Assembly (NCBI RefSeq): GCF_013186535.1 | Contig: NZ_JABMCZ010000001.1 | Span: forward strand, 2,046,001-2,110,000 | Direction of reading: 5' to 3' | Source: Nocardia terpenica | GTDB taxonomy: Bacteria; Actinomycetota; Actinomycetes; Mycobacteriales; Mycobacteriaceae | Length of the DNA: 64,000 nucleotides | Shown here: positions 1 to 7,424 of the stretch, piece after piece | Position numbering within the stretch: the first letter of the stretch is position 1 | How the letters are laid out: every line of letters begins with the position of its first letter | Position numbers and translations under genes: made by a program | The notes under the pieces: model-generated | What the model saw: only the letters and a program-made list of their open reading frames with translations | The model's database searches: none | What the model was told of the DNA's origin: nothing

Positions 1-380
1 ACAACAACAACGACGCCGCGCAGGCCGCCTCCATCGTGACCGCGACCCTGGCCGCGCATCCGGACCTGGCCGGTATCTTCGCCACCAACCTGAGCTCGGC
101 CGAGGGCGCCGCCACCGGACTGCGCAACGCGGGCAAGCTGGGCCAGGTGAAGCTGGTCGGGTTCGACGCCAGCCCCAAGCAGGTCGAGGACCTGAAGGCG
201 GGCACGGTGCAGGCGCTGATCGCGCAGGATCCGGCCAAGATCGGGGCGCAGGGGGTGGACGAGGCGGCGGCCGCGATCGAGGGGAAGCCGGTGACCCGCA
301 CTATTCAGACCGACATGATCGCTATTACGCAGGCCGATATGGATGCGAATTCGCGGTATTTCTATAAGAGCAAGTGCTGA
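1..380 (+). CDS. Sugar ABC transporter substrate-binding protein, C-terminal part (cut by window edge)
   Basis: Only the last ~125 codons are present; the frame is already open at position 3 and ends at TGA 378-380. The text resembles the C-terminal lobe of periplasmic-binding-protein type 1 (ribose/galactose RbsB-like) lipoproteins: a segment 'HPDLAGIFATNLSSAEGAA' followed by 'VGFDASPKQVEDLKAG' and 'ALIAQDPAKIGAQGVDEA' matches the usual pattern (prediction of the next available sugar-bound state, then the hinge and last helix). Such proteins deliver a sugar to a membrane permease/ATPase pair outside the membrane. The partner genes must lie upstream of the window. A hairpin repeat starts four bases after the stop and could act as the 3' end of its transcript. 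The exact substrate cannot be inferred. Confidence 0.8.
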   Translation, partial: NNNDAAQAASIVTATLAAHPDLAGIFATNLSSAEGAATGLRNAGKLGQVKLVGFDASPKQVEDLKAGTVQALIAQDPAKIGAQGVDEAAAAIEGKPVTRTIQTDMIAITQADMDANSRYFYKSKC

Positions 381-383
381 GGG

Positions 384-409
384 GTCCCGGCCAAAAGCAT
401 GCCGGGATC
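384..409. repeat. Intergenic hairpin element, copy 1 (loop CAAAAGCAT)
   Basis: TCCCGGC (385-391), loop CAAAAGCAT (392-400), GCCGGGA (401-407); a G and T flank the arms and could wobble-pair. It is one of eleven similar hairpins in the window. It sits directly after the stop of the sugar-binding gene, in the gap before the convergent ilvA. Confidence 0.85.
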
Positions 410-483
410 TGGGGGTGGGCTGCGTCGGGATCTGGGGGTGGGCTGCGTCGGGATCTGGGGGTGGGCTGCGTCGGGATCTGGGG
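404..483. repeat. 23-bp tandem array growing out of hairpin copy 1
   Basis: Three perfect 23-bp units (404-426, 427-449, 450-472) and a partial fourth. Each unit begins GGGATCTGGGGG and ends GGGCTGCGTC. The first unit begins inside the 3' arm of the hairpin (GCCGGGATC), so the array looks like an expansion of that arm. A degenerate GC-rich tail runs on to ilvA's stop. Confidence 0.85.
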
Positions 484-527
484 GAGCGGCGCCGGGCCCG
501 GGGGAGCGGCGTCGGACTAGGTAGCGC

Positions 528-1757
528 TCATTCCTGAACCCGCACAACGTATCCCGCCTCGCGCAGGGCGTCCAGGACGTCCTCGCGGTGGGTGGGGCCG
601 CGGGTTTCCAGGGTGAGGGCGACCTCGGCCTCGTCGACGGCCAGCCAGGCGCCGGTGCGGGAGTGGTTGATCTCGAAGACGCTCGCGCCGGTGCGGCCGA
701 TCTCGGCCAGCAGGCGGCCCAGGCTGCCCGGTCGATCCGAAATCGTCACGCGCAGCACCAGATAGCGGCCCGCCGCGCCCAGGCCGTGCCCGATCAGCCG
801 GGTCAGCAGCAGCGGGTCGACATTGCCGCCGGACAGGATCGCGCACACCGGGCCCTCGAGGCCCAGTTGCTCCGGGGACAGCGTCATCAGCGCCGCGACC
901 GCCGCCGCGCCCGCGGGTTCCACGATCAGCTTGGCCCGCTCCATGCACAGCAGCAGCGCGCTGGACAGCGCGTCCTCGTCGACGGTGACCACGTGCGTGG
1001 CGTACTCGGCCACGTGCGCGAACGGCACCGCGCCGGGCAGCCCGACCGCGATGCCGTCGGCCATCGTCGACATCCGGTCCAGCGCAACGGGTTTGCCCGC
1101 GGCCAGCGACCCCGGCCAAGCCGCCGCCTGCGCCGCCTGCACGCCCACCACCCGTACCCGCGGGGCCAGGTGGTGCAGCGCGATCGCCACCCCGGCCAGC
1201 AGCCCGCCGCCGCCGGTGGGCACCAGCACGGTGCCGACGTCGGGCTGCTGCTCCAGCAGTTCCAGTGCGGCCGTGGCCTGCCCGGCGACGATATCGGGAT
1301 GGTCGAACGGATGGATCAGCGTCGCGCCGGTCCGCTCGGCGAATTCCAGTGCCGCGCCGAGGGATTGCTCGATCGTCTCGCCCACCTGGTACACCGTCGC
1401 CCCGTACGACCTGGTGGCCACCAGCTTCGGCAGCGACGCGCCGACCGGCATGAACACCGTCGAGTCGATGCCGAGACTGCTTGCGGCCCAGGCGACTCCC
1501 TGGGCGTGGTTGCCGGCGCTGGCGGCCACCACGCCGCGCTTCCGGTCGCGTTCGGGGAGGTTCGCGATGCGGTTGTAGGCGCCGCGCGGCTTGAACGATC
1601 CGGTGCGCTGCAGGTTCTCGCACTTGAGCCGCACCTCGAATCCGGTGCGCTCCGACAGCACCCGCGACGCCACCAGCGGCGTCCGCCGGATCACCGGCTC
1701 CAACAGCTTCGCGGCGGCCTCGAGACGATCCGGCCCGATCAACTCCATGGCGGCCAT
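528..1757 (-). CDS. ilvA: Threonine ammonia-lyase (threonine deaminase) with C-terminal ACT domain
   Basis: A PLP enzyme that converts threonine to 2-oxobutyrate and ammonia, the entry step to isoleucine. From the ATG at 1757 the protein has 409 residues, the usual size of the medium-length IlvA form. The PLP lysine lies in 'GSFKPRGAYNR' (about K56), 'SAGNHAQGVAWAA' is the substrate loop, and 'PTGGGGLLAGVA' is the glycine-rich phosphate-binding loop. The last ~85 residues ('LVLRVTISDRPGSLGRLL') form an ACT domain, so feedback or valine control is possible. The frame is open upstream to a GTG at 1835, but the extra 26 residues look unlike the family and no clear Shine-Dalgarno supports either start. 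It stands alone and converges on the sugar-transport gene. Confidence 0.92.
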   Translation of the reverse strand: MAAMELIGPDRLEAAAKLLEPVIRRTPLVASRVLSERTGFEVRLKCENLQRTGSFKPRGAYNRIANLPERDRKRGVVAASAGNHAQGVAWAASSLGIDSTVFMPVGASLPKLVATRSYGATVYQVGETIEQSLGAALEFAERTGATLIHPFDHPDIVAGQATAALELLEQQPDVGTVLVPTGGGGLLAGVAIALHHLAPRVRVVGVQAAQAAAWPGSLAAGKPVALDRMSTMADGIAVGLPGAVPFAHVAEYATHVVTVDEDALSSALLLCMERAKLIVEPAGAAAVAALMTLSPEQLGLEGPVCAILSGGNVDPLLLTRLIGHGLGAAGRYLVLRVTISDRPGSLGRLLAEIGRTGASVFEINHSRTGAWLAVDEAEVALTLETRGPTHREDVLDALREAGYVVRVQE

Positions 1758-2045
1758 GCTGCCAGACAAGTCCTGCCCGAGAAGCCCGAGCGTCGCGGCC
1801 CCGGCGGGCTGCGCAACTACCGCCCGGTAGATCACGCCCCGCTGCGCACTTTGCCCAGCCGCGAGCCCGGATCACCGACAGCATCGGAGGCCGGAGCATC
1901 GGGCGTGTGTGCCGGGGCCGACGCGCGGAGCCCGCGGTAATGCCGGAGGCGGACACGCGGCCGGAACGCCGCGGCTGCCGGGTGGGGTGGGAGAGTAGCG
2001 ATCACATGATCGTGCTTCATCCGTGGGCGACCGAAAGGTGAGGCC

Positions 2046-2570
2046 ATGACGAGGTTCGGCAGGATGGCGGCGCTGCCGGTGATCGCGCTGCTGGCGGGTG
2101 CGGCGATGAGCGGGTCGGGCCCGGCGGCCGCGGAACCGCTCGGCCGATGCGACGGCGGCGAATTCCGCTGGACGGCCGCCGACGGGGCGATCACCATGAC
2201 CCCGCAGTGGCTGACCTTCACCTCGGCCGGGACGCTGCGCGACTGCGCGGGGGTGGTCCCCGGCATCACCGGCGGGACCTTCACCGGCGTGCACACCGCG
2301 TGGTCGGACTGCATGCACCCGGCCGACGGCCCGATCACCCTCGCCATCACCTGGTCCGACGGCGAGACCAGCACGGTGGCGGGCCCGTGGCCGGTGGCGA
2401 TGGCGCAGCCGACGACCGGCACACTCGAGGTGACCGACGGGCTGGGCCGCGGCCGCCGCGTCCGGATCACGGTCGCCTACGACATGGTCACCCCGGAGAC
2501 CGTCGGCGGCTGCCTGGGCGCGGGCGTGCGGACGGGCACCGGCCGCATTCTCGGTACGATGTTCGAATAG
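2046..2570 (+). CDS. Small secreted protein of unknown function
   Basis: 174 residues with a clear signal peptide: a basic start (MTRFGRM), a hydrophobic stretch to about residue 25, and a likely cleavage after 'GPAAA' near residue 29. The mature part is about 145 residues with four cysteines, which suggests two disulphides outside the membrane, and no motif I recognise. The Shine-Dalgarno GAAAGGTGAGG lies just before the ATG. Small secreted proteins of this size and cysteine content are common in Nocardia and Mycobacterium. It has its own gap on both sides and is probably monocistronic. Confidence 0.75.
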   Translation: MTRFGRMAALPVIALLAGAAMSGSGPAAAEPLGRCDGGEFRWTAADGAITMTPQWLTFTSAGTLRDCAGVVPGITGGTFTGVHTAWSDCMHPADGPITLAITWSDGETSTVAGPWPVAMAQPTTGTLEVTDGLGRGRRVRITVAYDMVTPETVGGCLGAGVRTGTGRILGTMFE

Positions 2571-2703
2571 CCTCCCGCACAATTCCGTACCGCTCGGAAC
2601 GATATATGTTGTGCGCAATATCGGGGCAATAAACGGGCAATGCCCGGGCAATGGCCGGATCGTAGCGTCGGTGCTTCTGTCACGAATTCGGATCGGACGC
2701 ACC

Positions 2704-4167
2704 ATGACCGAGACCATTCCCCCGGCCACCGCGGCGCGGGCCACCGGCTACGACCCGCGCCTGACGAACGCCGATCTGGCCCCGCTGCGCGAACAGCGGT
2801 GGGGCACATACAATATCGTCGCCTTCTGGATGTCGGACGTGCACAGCGTCGGCGGCTACGTCACCGCGGGCAGCCTGTTCGCCCTCGGCCTGGCCAGCTG
2901 GCAGGTGCTGCTGGCCCTGGTGATCGGGATCGGCATCGTCTACGGCCTGTGCAATCTGGTGGCCGCGCCCAGCCAGCGGGCCGGGGTGCCGTATCCGGTG
3001 GTGTGCCGCAGCGCGTTCGGCGTGCTGGGCGCGAACATCCCCGCGATCATCCGCGGCCTGATCGCGGTGGCGTGGTACGGCATTCAGACCTATCTGGCCT
3101 CGGCCGCGCTGATCGTCGTCGCGGTGAAACTGTTTCCGGGCCTGGCCCGGTACGCGGTGGTCGGCGACTACGGCTTCCTGGGGCTGTCGCTGCTGGGCTG
3201 GGGCGGATACCTGCTGCTGTGGGCGGTGCAGGCGTGCGTGTTCTGGCGCGGCATGGAGTCGATCCGGCGGTTCATCGACTTCTGCGGTCCCGCAGTGTAT
3301 GTCGTGATGTTCGCGCTGTGCGGGTACCTGATCGCGAAGGCCGGGTGGGGTGCGATCGACCTGAATCTGGGCCGGGTGCGGTACTCGGGAGTGGACTCGA
3401 TACCGGTCATGCTGGGCGCGATCGCGCTTGTGGTGTCGTACTTCTCGGGGCCGATGCTGAACTTCGGCGACTTCTCCCGCTACGCCCGATCGATGCGCGC
3501 GGTGCGGCGCGGCAACCTGCTGGGGCTGCCTGTGAACTTTCTCATGTTCTCGCTGCTGGTCGTCATCACCGCCGCGCTGACCGTGCCCGTCTACGGCACG
3601 CTGATCACCGATCCGGTGCAGACCGTGGCCCGCATCGACAACACCTTCGCGATCGTGTTGGGCGCGTTGACCTTCACCGTCGCGACCGTCGGCATCAATA
3701 TCGTCGCCAACTTCATCTCCCCGGCCTTCGACTTCTCGAACGTGCGCCCGCAGCAGATCGGCTGGCGCGCCGGCGGCATGCTCGCCGCGGTCGGATCGGT
3801 GCTGATCACGCCGTGGAATCTGTACAACAACCCGCAGGTCATCCACTACACGCTGGAGGTGCTGGGCGCGTTCATCGGCCCGCTGTTCGGGGTGCTCATC
3901 GCCGACTACTACCTGGTGCGCGGGCGGCGCATCGTCGTCGACGACCTGTTCACCCGGTCCGAGCGCGGAAGCTACTGGTATCGGCGGGGATTCAACCCGG
4001 CGGCGATCGTCGCGACCGTCGTCGGCGCGGTGGTGGCGGTGATTCCGGTGCTCGCCACGCGGGTGCCCGGCATGTATACGGCCGCGCAATACAGCTGGTT
4101 CATCGGCTGTGGCCTGGGCCTCATCGTCCATCGGTCGTTGGCGGGCCGTTATCGAGTTCGTAGGTGA
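2704..4167 (+). CDS. NCS1-family nucleobase/allantoin/hydantoin:cation symporter
   Basis: 487 residues, about twelve hydrophobic segments, of the cytosine/purine/uracil/thiamine/allantoin permease family (Mhp1, PucI, CodB). The N-terminal 'LREQRWGTYNIVAFWMSDVHSVGGY' region is the first helix of LeuT-fold NCS1 proteins; 'PMLNFGDFSRYARS' and 'ANFISPAFDFSNVRP' are typical helix 6-8 segments. It would import a nucleobase or hydantoin-like compound with Na+ or H+. I start it at the ATG 2704; an in-frame start at 2611 would add a tail not typical of the family. No catabolic gene stands beside it, so the substrate stays open. A second NCS1 transporter lies at 55.6-57.0 kb. Confidence 0.9.
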   Translation: MTETIPPATAARATGYDPRLTNADLAPLREQRWGTYNIVAFWMSDVHSVGGYVTAGSLFALGLASWQVLLALVIGIGIVYGLCNLVAAPSQRAGVPYPVVCRSAFGVLGANIPAIIRGLIAVAWYGIQTYLASAALIVVAVKLFPGLARYAVVGDYGFLGLSLLGWGGYLLLWAVQACVFWRGMESIRRFIDFCGPAVYVVMFALCGYLIAKAGWGAIDLNLGRVRYSGVDSIPVMLGAIALVVSYFSGPMLNFGDFSRYARSMRAVRRGNLLGLPVNFLMFSLLVVITAALTVPVYGTLITDPVQTVARIDNTFAIVLGALTFTVATVGINIVANFISPAFDFSNVRPQQIGWRAGGMLAAVGSVLITPWNLYNNPQVIHYTLEVLGAFIGPLFGVLIADYYLVRGRRIVVDDLFTRSERGSYWYRRGFNPAAIVATVVGAVVAVIPVLATRVPGMYTAAQYSWFIGCGLGLIVHRSLAGRYRVRR

Positions 4168-4219
4168 CTCACAGCCGAGAATCACGCTCATTCCAGTCGG
4201 AAATAAGTAGCGTGGGGGT

Positions 4220-4735
4220 ATGCAGCTCTCCCGGTTTACCGATCTCGGCCTTCGCGCGATGATGCGTCTCGCGGTCAGCCGGAGCGGTGACGAACGCGTT
4301 ACCACCAAGCTCATTGCCAGACAGATCAACGCCTCGGAACACTATGTCGCCAAGGCGGTGACCAAATTGTCGGACCTCGGCCTGATCGCCGCGCAGCGCG
4401 GCAGAGCCGGGGGAATCGTGCTCACCGAGCGGGGGCGTTCGGCCTCGGTCGGCGGGATCGTGCGCGAGCTCGAGGGTGGTTCCGCGGTCGTCGATTGCCA
4501 CGGGGACCAGCCGTGCCCGCTGGCGGGCGCGTGCCGGTGGCGGCACGCGCTGGCCGACGCGCAGGAGGCGTTCTACCAGGAACTGGACAAATACACGCTC
4601 AGCGACCTGATCGACCGGCATGTGATCGACGTGCTGCTGGCGCCGCCCGGCGATCAGTCGCTGACGATCGGCGCCAGCCCGCTGGCCCTGCCCTGCTCGG
4701 CGGCGGCGAGCACACCGGCCAGCCAGGGCGTGTAG
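4220..4735 (+). CDS. nsrR: Rrf2-family [Fe-S] regulator, NsrR type (nitric-oxide sensor)
   Basis: 171 residues. Residues 1-80 are the Rrf2 winged helix ('RQINASEHYVAKAVTKLSDL'). Cysteines occur at positions 93, 99 and 105 and an aspartate at position 8. These are the same positions I recall as the [4Fe-4S] ligands of Streptomyces NsrR, so NO sensing is the best guess; IscR-like sensing is the alternative. The Shine-Dalgarno GGGGG precedes the ATG. Its last 82 bases overlap the 3' end of idi on the other strand, so the two transcripts are antisense there. No flavohaemoglobin or other usual NsrR target lies nearby. Confidence 0.82.
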   Translation: MQLSRFTDLGLRAMMRLAVSRSGDERVTTKLIARQINASEHYVAKAVTKLSDLGLIAAQRGRAGGIVLTERGRSASVGGIVRELEGGSAVVDCHGDQPCPLAGACRWRHALADAQEAFYQELDKYTLSDLIDRHVIDVLLAPPGDQSLTIGASPLALPCSAAASTPASQGV

Positions 4736-5247
4736 TCGGCGGGAGCGGCGGCCAGCGCCTCGGTGAGCGCCTGCGGGCGCACCCAGGCGTGGCCGTCGAT
4801 CTCGCCCGGATCGGGCTGCGGCGGAACGCCTTCGAAGCGACCGATCAGCACGTGATCCCACTCGGATTCGACCCGCCCGGTCGCCGGATCCTCGGCGCGG
4901 TACCGGTAGACGCCGACCTCGGTGAGGTCGGCCGGGTCGGCCTCCACCCCGAGCTCCTCGGCCAGCCGCACGGCCGCCGCGGCCGCGACGGACTGGCCCG
5001 GCGCGGGATGCCCGCAGCAGGCGTTGGACCACCGCAGCGGGAACCGGGTCTTGACCGAGGCGCGCTGCTGCAGCAGCACGCGCCCCTCGTCGTCGTACAG
5101 CAGCACCGAGAAGGCGCGGTGCAGGTGTCCGGGCGCGGTGTGTGCCTCGGACACCGTGCACGATCCGATCGGGTGGCCCTGTTCGTCGACCAGTTCCACG
5201 AGCAGGGCCTCACGGCCGGAGGGGGGCGTATCGCAGTCGGCGCTCAC
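4654..5247 (-). CDS. idi: Isopentenyl-diphosphate delta-isomerase, type I
   Basis: Interconverts IPP and DMAPP in the cytosol. 197 residues with a Nudix-like fold. The catalytic cysteine lies in 'SNACCGHP' (about residues 74-81), the metal/catalytic glutamates in 'LAEELG' and 'ESEWDHVL'. The ATG overlaps the stop of the upstream GPP methyltransferase by four bases (ATGA), so it is translationally coupled to the 2-methylisoborneol operon. This suggests it tops up DMAPP for the GPP used there, although actinobacteria on the MEP pathway do not strictly need it. The 3' end overlaps nsrR on the opposite strand. Confidence 0.95.
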   Translation of the reverse strand: MSADCDTPPSGREALLVELVDEQGHPIGSCTVSEAHTAPGHLHRAFSVLLYDDEGRVLLQQRASVKTRFPLRWSNACCGHPAPGQSVAAAAAVRLAEELGVEADPADLTEVGVYRYRAEDPATGRVESEWDHVLIGRFEGVPPQPDPGEIDGHAWVRPQALTEALAAAPADYTPWLAGVLAAAEQGRASGLAPIVSD

Positions 5248-6116
5248 GACCCCACTTTATCGGCGGCGATCAACAGATACTGGAAACTTCCGTCCCGATA
5301 GGAGGACAGGAACGGTTTCTCCACGCCGGTGGCGAGTTCGGAGTGGGTGCGCAGTTCCCAGTAGGGGATGGTGGCGGGGGTGAGGTCCACGACGGCGATC
5401 GGTACCAGGTTGTGTGCGGCCAGGGCGCGGAAATACTCGCCGCGCGGATGGATCATGCAGCCGTAGTGGGCGTCGATCCAGCTCACCGCCGCCGAGCGGC
5501 CGCCGGTGACGTCGTTGGAGCAGCCGGTGATGCACACGTACCGGCCGCCCGGCGCCAGCACCCGGGCGAACTCGGCGAACAGGTCGAACAGGTCGACGTA
5601 CATGGTGGTCTCGTTGGTCCAGATCCCGCGCCGGCTGCCGGAGTCGAAGCCGGTGTCGAGCATATTGCGGAAGTGGAACCGCACCCGCTCGGCCACGCCG
5701 CGCTCGCGGGCCTGATCGTTGGCGAAACCCGCCTGGTACTCCGAGATCGTGACGCCGTCCACCTGGCAGCCGAACCGCTCGTTGGCCATGAAACTCGTTC
5801 CGCCGCGGCCGGATCCGGCGTCCAGCAGCCGATCGCCCGCGGTGACCGGACCGAGGTGGTCGAGCAACAGGTCGGCCTGCGCGGTCTCGAGCCGGTGCAG
5901 TTCGCGGACGATGCGGTCCTCGCGGGTGTCGGCGGGGCCCTCGAGCACCGAGAGGTCGGGTTCGCCGATGCCGTAGTGGTGGTGGTACAGGCCGTCGACC
6001 TCGCCCAGCTTGGTATTGACGCGGTCGTCGTTGGGGTTGTCGTTCCAGTAGGCCGCCACGGAGCGCTGATAGCTGGTGCGCAGAACGCTGTCGGTAGGGG
6101 AGTCCAGCGTGGTCAT
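5244..6116 (-). CDS. Geranyl diphosphate 2-C-methyltransferase (2-methylisoborneol pathway)
   Basis: 290 residues. Transfers a methyl group from SAM to C2 of geranyl diphosphate to make 2-methyl-GPP, the substrate of 2-MIB synthase. SAM motif I is 'LLDAGSGRGGTSFMA' (about 98-112); the N-terminal 'YWNDNPNDDRVNTKLGEVDGLYHHHYGIG' region is typical of the GPPMT family (SCO7701-like) and of the related cyclopropane-type methyltransferases. Assignment to GPPMT rests mainly on its place directly after the 2-MIB synthase gene (28-base gap). AGAGGA lies upstream of its ATG. It is followed by idi with a four-base overlap. Confidence 0.9.
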   Translation of the reverse strand: MTTLDSPTDSVLRTSYQRSVAAYWNDNPNDDRVNTKLGEVDGLYHHHYGIGEPDLSVLEGPADTREDRIVRELHRLETAQADLLLDHLGPVTAGDRLLDAGSGRGGTSFMANERFGCQVDGVTISEYQAGFANDQARERGVAERVRFHFRNMLDTGFDSGSRRGIWTNETTMYVDLFDLFAEFARVLAPGGRYVCITGCSNDVTGGRSAAVSWIDAHYGCMIHPRGEYFRALAAHNLVPIAVVDLTPATIPYWELRTHSELATGVEKPFLSSYRDGSFQYLLIAADKVGS

Positions 6117-6144
6117 GACGGATCATCCTCTCGCTCGAAGGGTG

Positions 6145-7410
6145 TCACTCGGTTTCGCGATATCGGCGGCTGTCCGCGTGCCAGGCGCGGTTGCCGCCCA
6201 TCCAGGCCCACAGCCCGGCGAGGAAGCGGCGCAGCTGCGGGCTCGCGGTCGCCGCCAGCACCGTGGCCTCGCGTTCGAAGCGGTGCACCAGCTCGTCGTG
6301 GACCGCGGCGGTGTGCCCCACCGCCTCCCGGCGCGAGCAGTTCTCCTCCGCCGCCAGGACGGTGGGCAGGTTGAATTCCCGTCCGCCGGACAGGTCTTCG
6401 CGTGCCATCGAGTACAGGTCGTTGACCATCTGCGCGGCCAGCGCCGCCGTCGTGACCACCCGGCGCACCGCGGGATCGGTGTAGTCGGCGGCCCCGAGCT
6501 CGTAGCCGCCGACGGCGTCGATAGGGGCCATGCACGGCAGGAAACTGTGCGGTTGCCGGTTGGTCAGGTACTCCCACACCGGCGGCATCCGGCCCGCCGC
6601 CCGCCAGCCCGCCTCCGCGCCGAGCGCGATGAACCAGCCGCCGATCTCGGTGCGCAGCCGCGCCAGCTGGGCGGGCGTGGCGTAGTGCGCCAGATGATCG
6701 AAGGAGGTGCGGAAGGCCCGCAGGATCGGATCGGCGTCCAGCGCCCGTTCGAGCTGGACCTGGTAGCGGTCCGGCAGATGCACCGGATCGATGGCGGCCA
6801 TGGCCAATTCGAGCCGCGGGCCGAGCTCGGCCTCGGCGCTGGAGGGGCTGCCGTCGGGTGCGCGGTCGTCGGCGTCCTCCTCGCAGTAGTAGTCGTCCAC
6901 CGACCACTCCGACACGGCGCATTTCGCCGCGGCCAGCAGCCGGTCGGGGTCGTCGCAGTCGGGATGGGCGAGCATGATCAGCCGACCGAAGTCGGCCCGG
7001 TGCAGCTCGTCCAGGCGCCCCTCGTAGAGCCCGATGGCCTGGGCCCAGGAGATGATTCCCGCGTTGACGGCCTCGGCCAGGGCCGGGTCGTCCCGGACCG
7101 GCGGCGGGCAGTACAGCGGCGGAATCGCCGAGCCGGTCGCGGCCGCGGGCGACTCGCGCGCGCCGCCGGGCGGTTCCACCAGCAGGCTCGCCGCGCCGAG
7201 CCCCACCGGACCTAATAGTCGCCGGGGCACGGCGCGCGCGACCATTCCCGACAGCAGGTTCGAATCGAACCGGGGGACAGCGGCTTCCGCCTCGGTCGAC
7301 AGCGACAGCTCGGGGGCGGGCGCGCCCTCGAGATTGGTCAGCAGCGCCGCGATCACATCGGCCACGTCATCGGTGGCCGGTGGCGCCGCGACGCGGGACA
7401 GCACCGACAT
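6145..7410 (-). CDS. 2-methylisoborneol synthase (terpene cyclase)
   Basis: 421 residues. Cyclises 2-methyl-GPP to the earthy odorant 2-methylisoborneol. The Asp-rich motif 'DDYYCEE' (172-178) and the NSE motif 'NDLYSMARE' (330-338) bind the Mg2+-diphosphate and match the pattern known for SCO7700-type enzymes (DDxYCED / NDLYS..KE). The ATG 7410 has a strong GGAAGGG site; the frame is open further upstream but only into the shell gene's coding region. Residues 1-110 are Ala/Pro-rich and probably disordered, as expected for cargo of a family 2B encapsulin. It lies 14 bases after the shell gene's stop. Confidence 0.93.
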   Translation of the reverse strand: MSVLSRVAAPPATDDVADVIAALLTNLEGAPAPELSLSTEAEAAVPRFDSNLLSGMVARAVPRRLLGPVGLGAASLLVEPPGGARESPAAATGSAIPPLYCPPPVRDDPALAEAVNAGIISWAQAIGLYEGRLDELHRADFGRLIMLAHPDCDDPDRLLAAAKCAVSEWSVDDYYCEEDADDRAPDGSPSSAEAELGPRLELAMAAIDPVHLPDRYQVQLERALDADPILRAFRTSFDHLAHYATPAQLARLRTEIGGWFIALGAEAGWRAAGRMPPVWEYLTNRQPHSFLPCMAPIDAVGGYELGAADYTDPAVRRVVTTAALAAQMVNDLYSMAREDLSGGREFNLPTVLAAEENCSRREAVGHTAAVHDELVHRFEREATVLAATASPQLRRFLAGLWAWMGGNRAWHADSRRYRETE

Positions 7411-7424
7411 GGTTGCCCTTCCGG

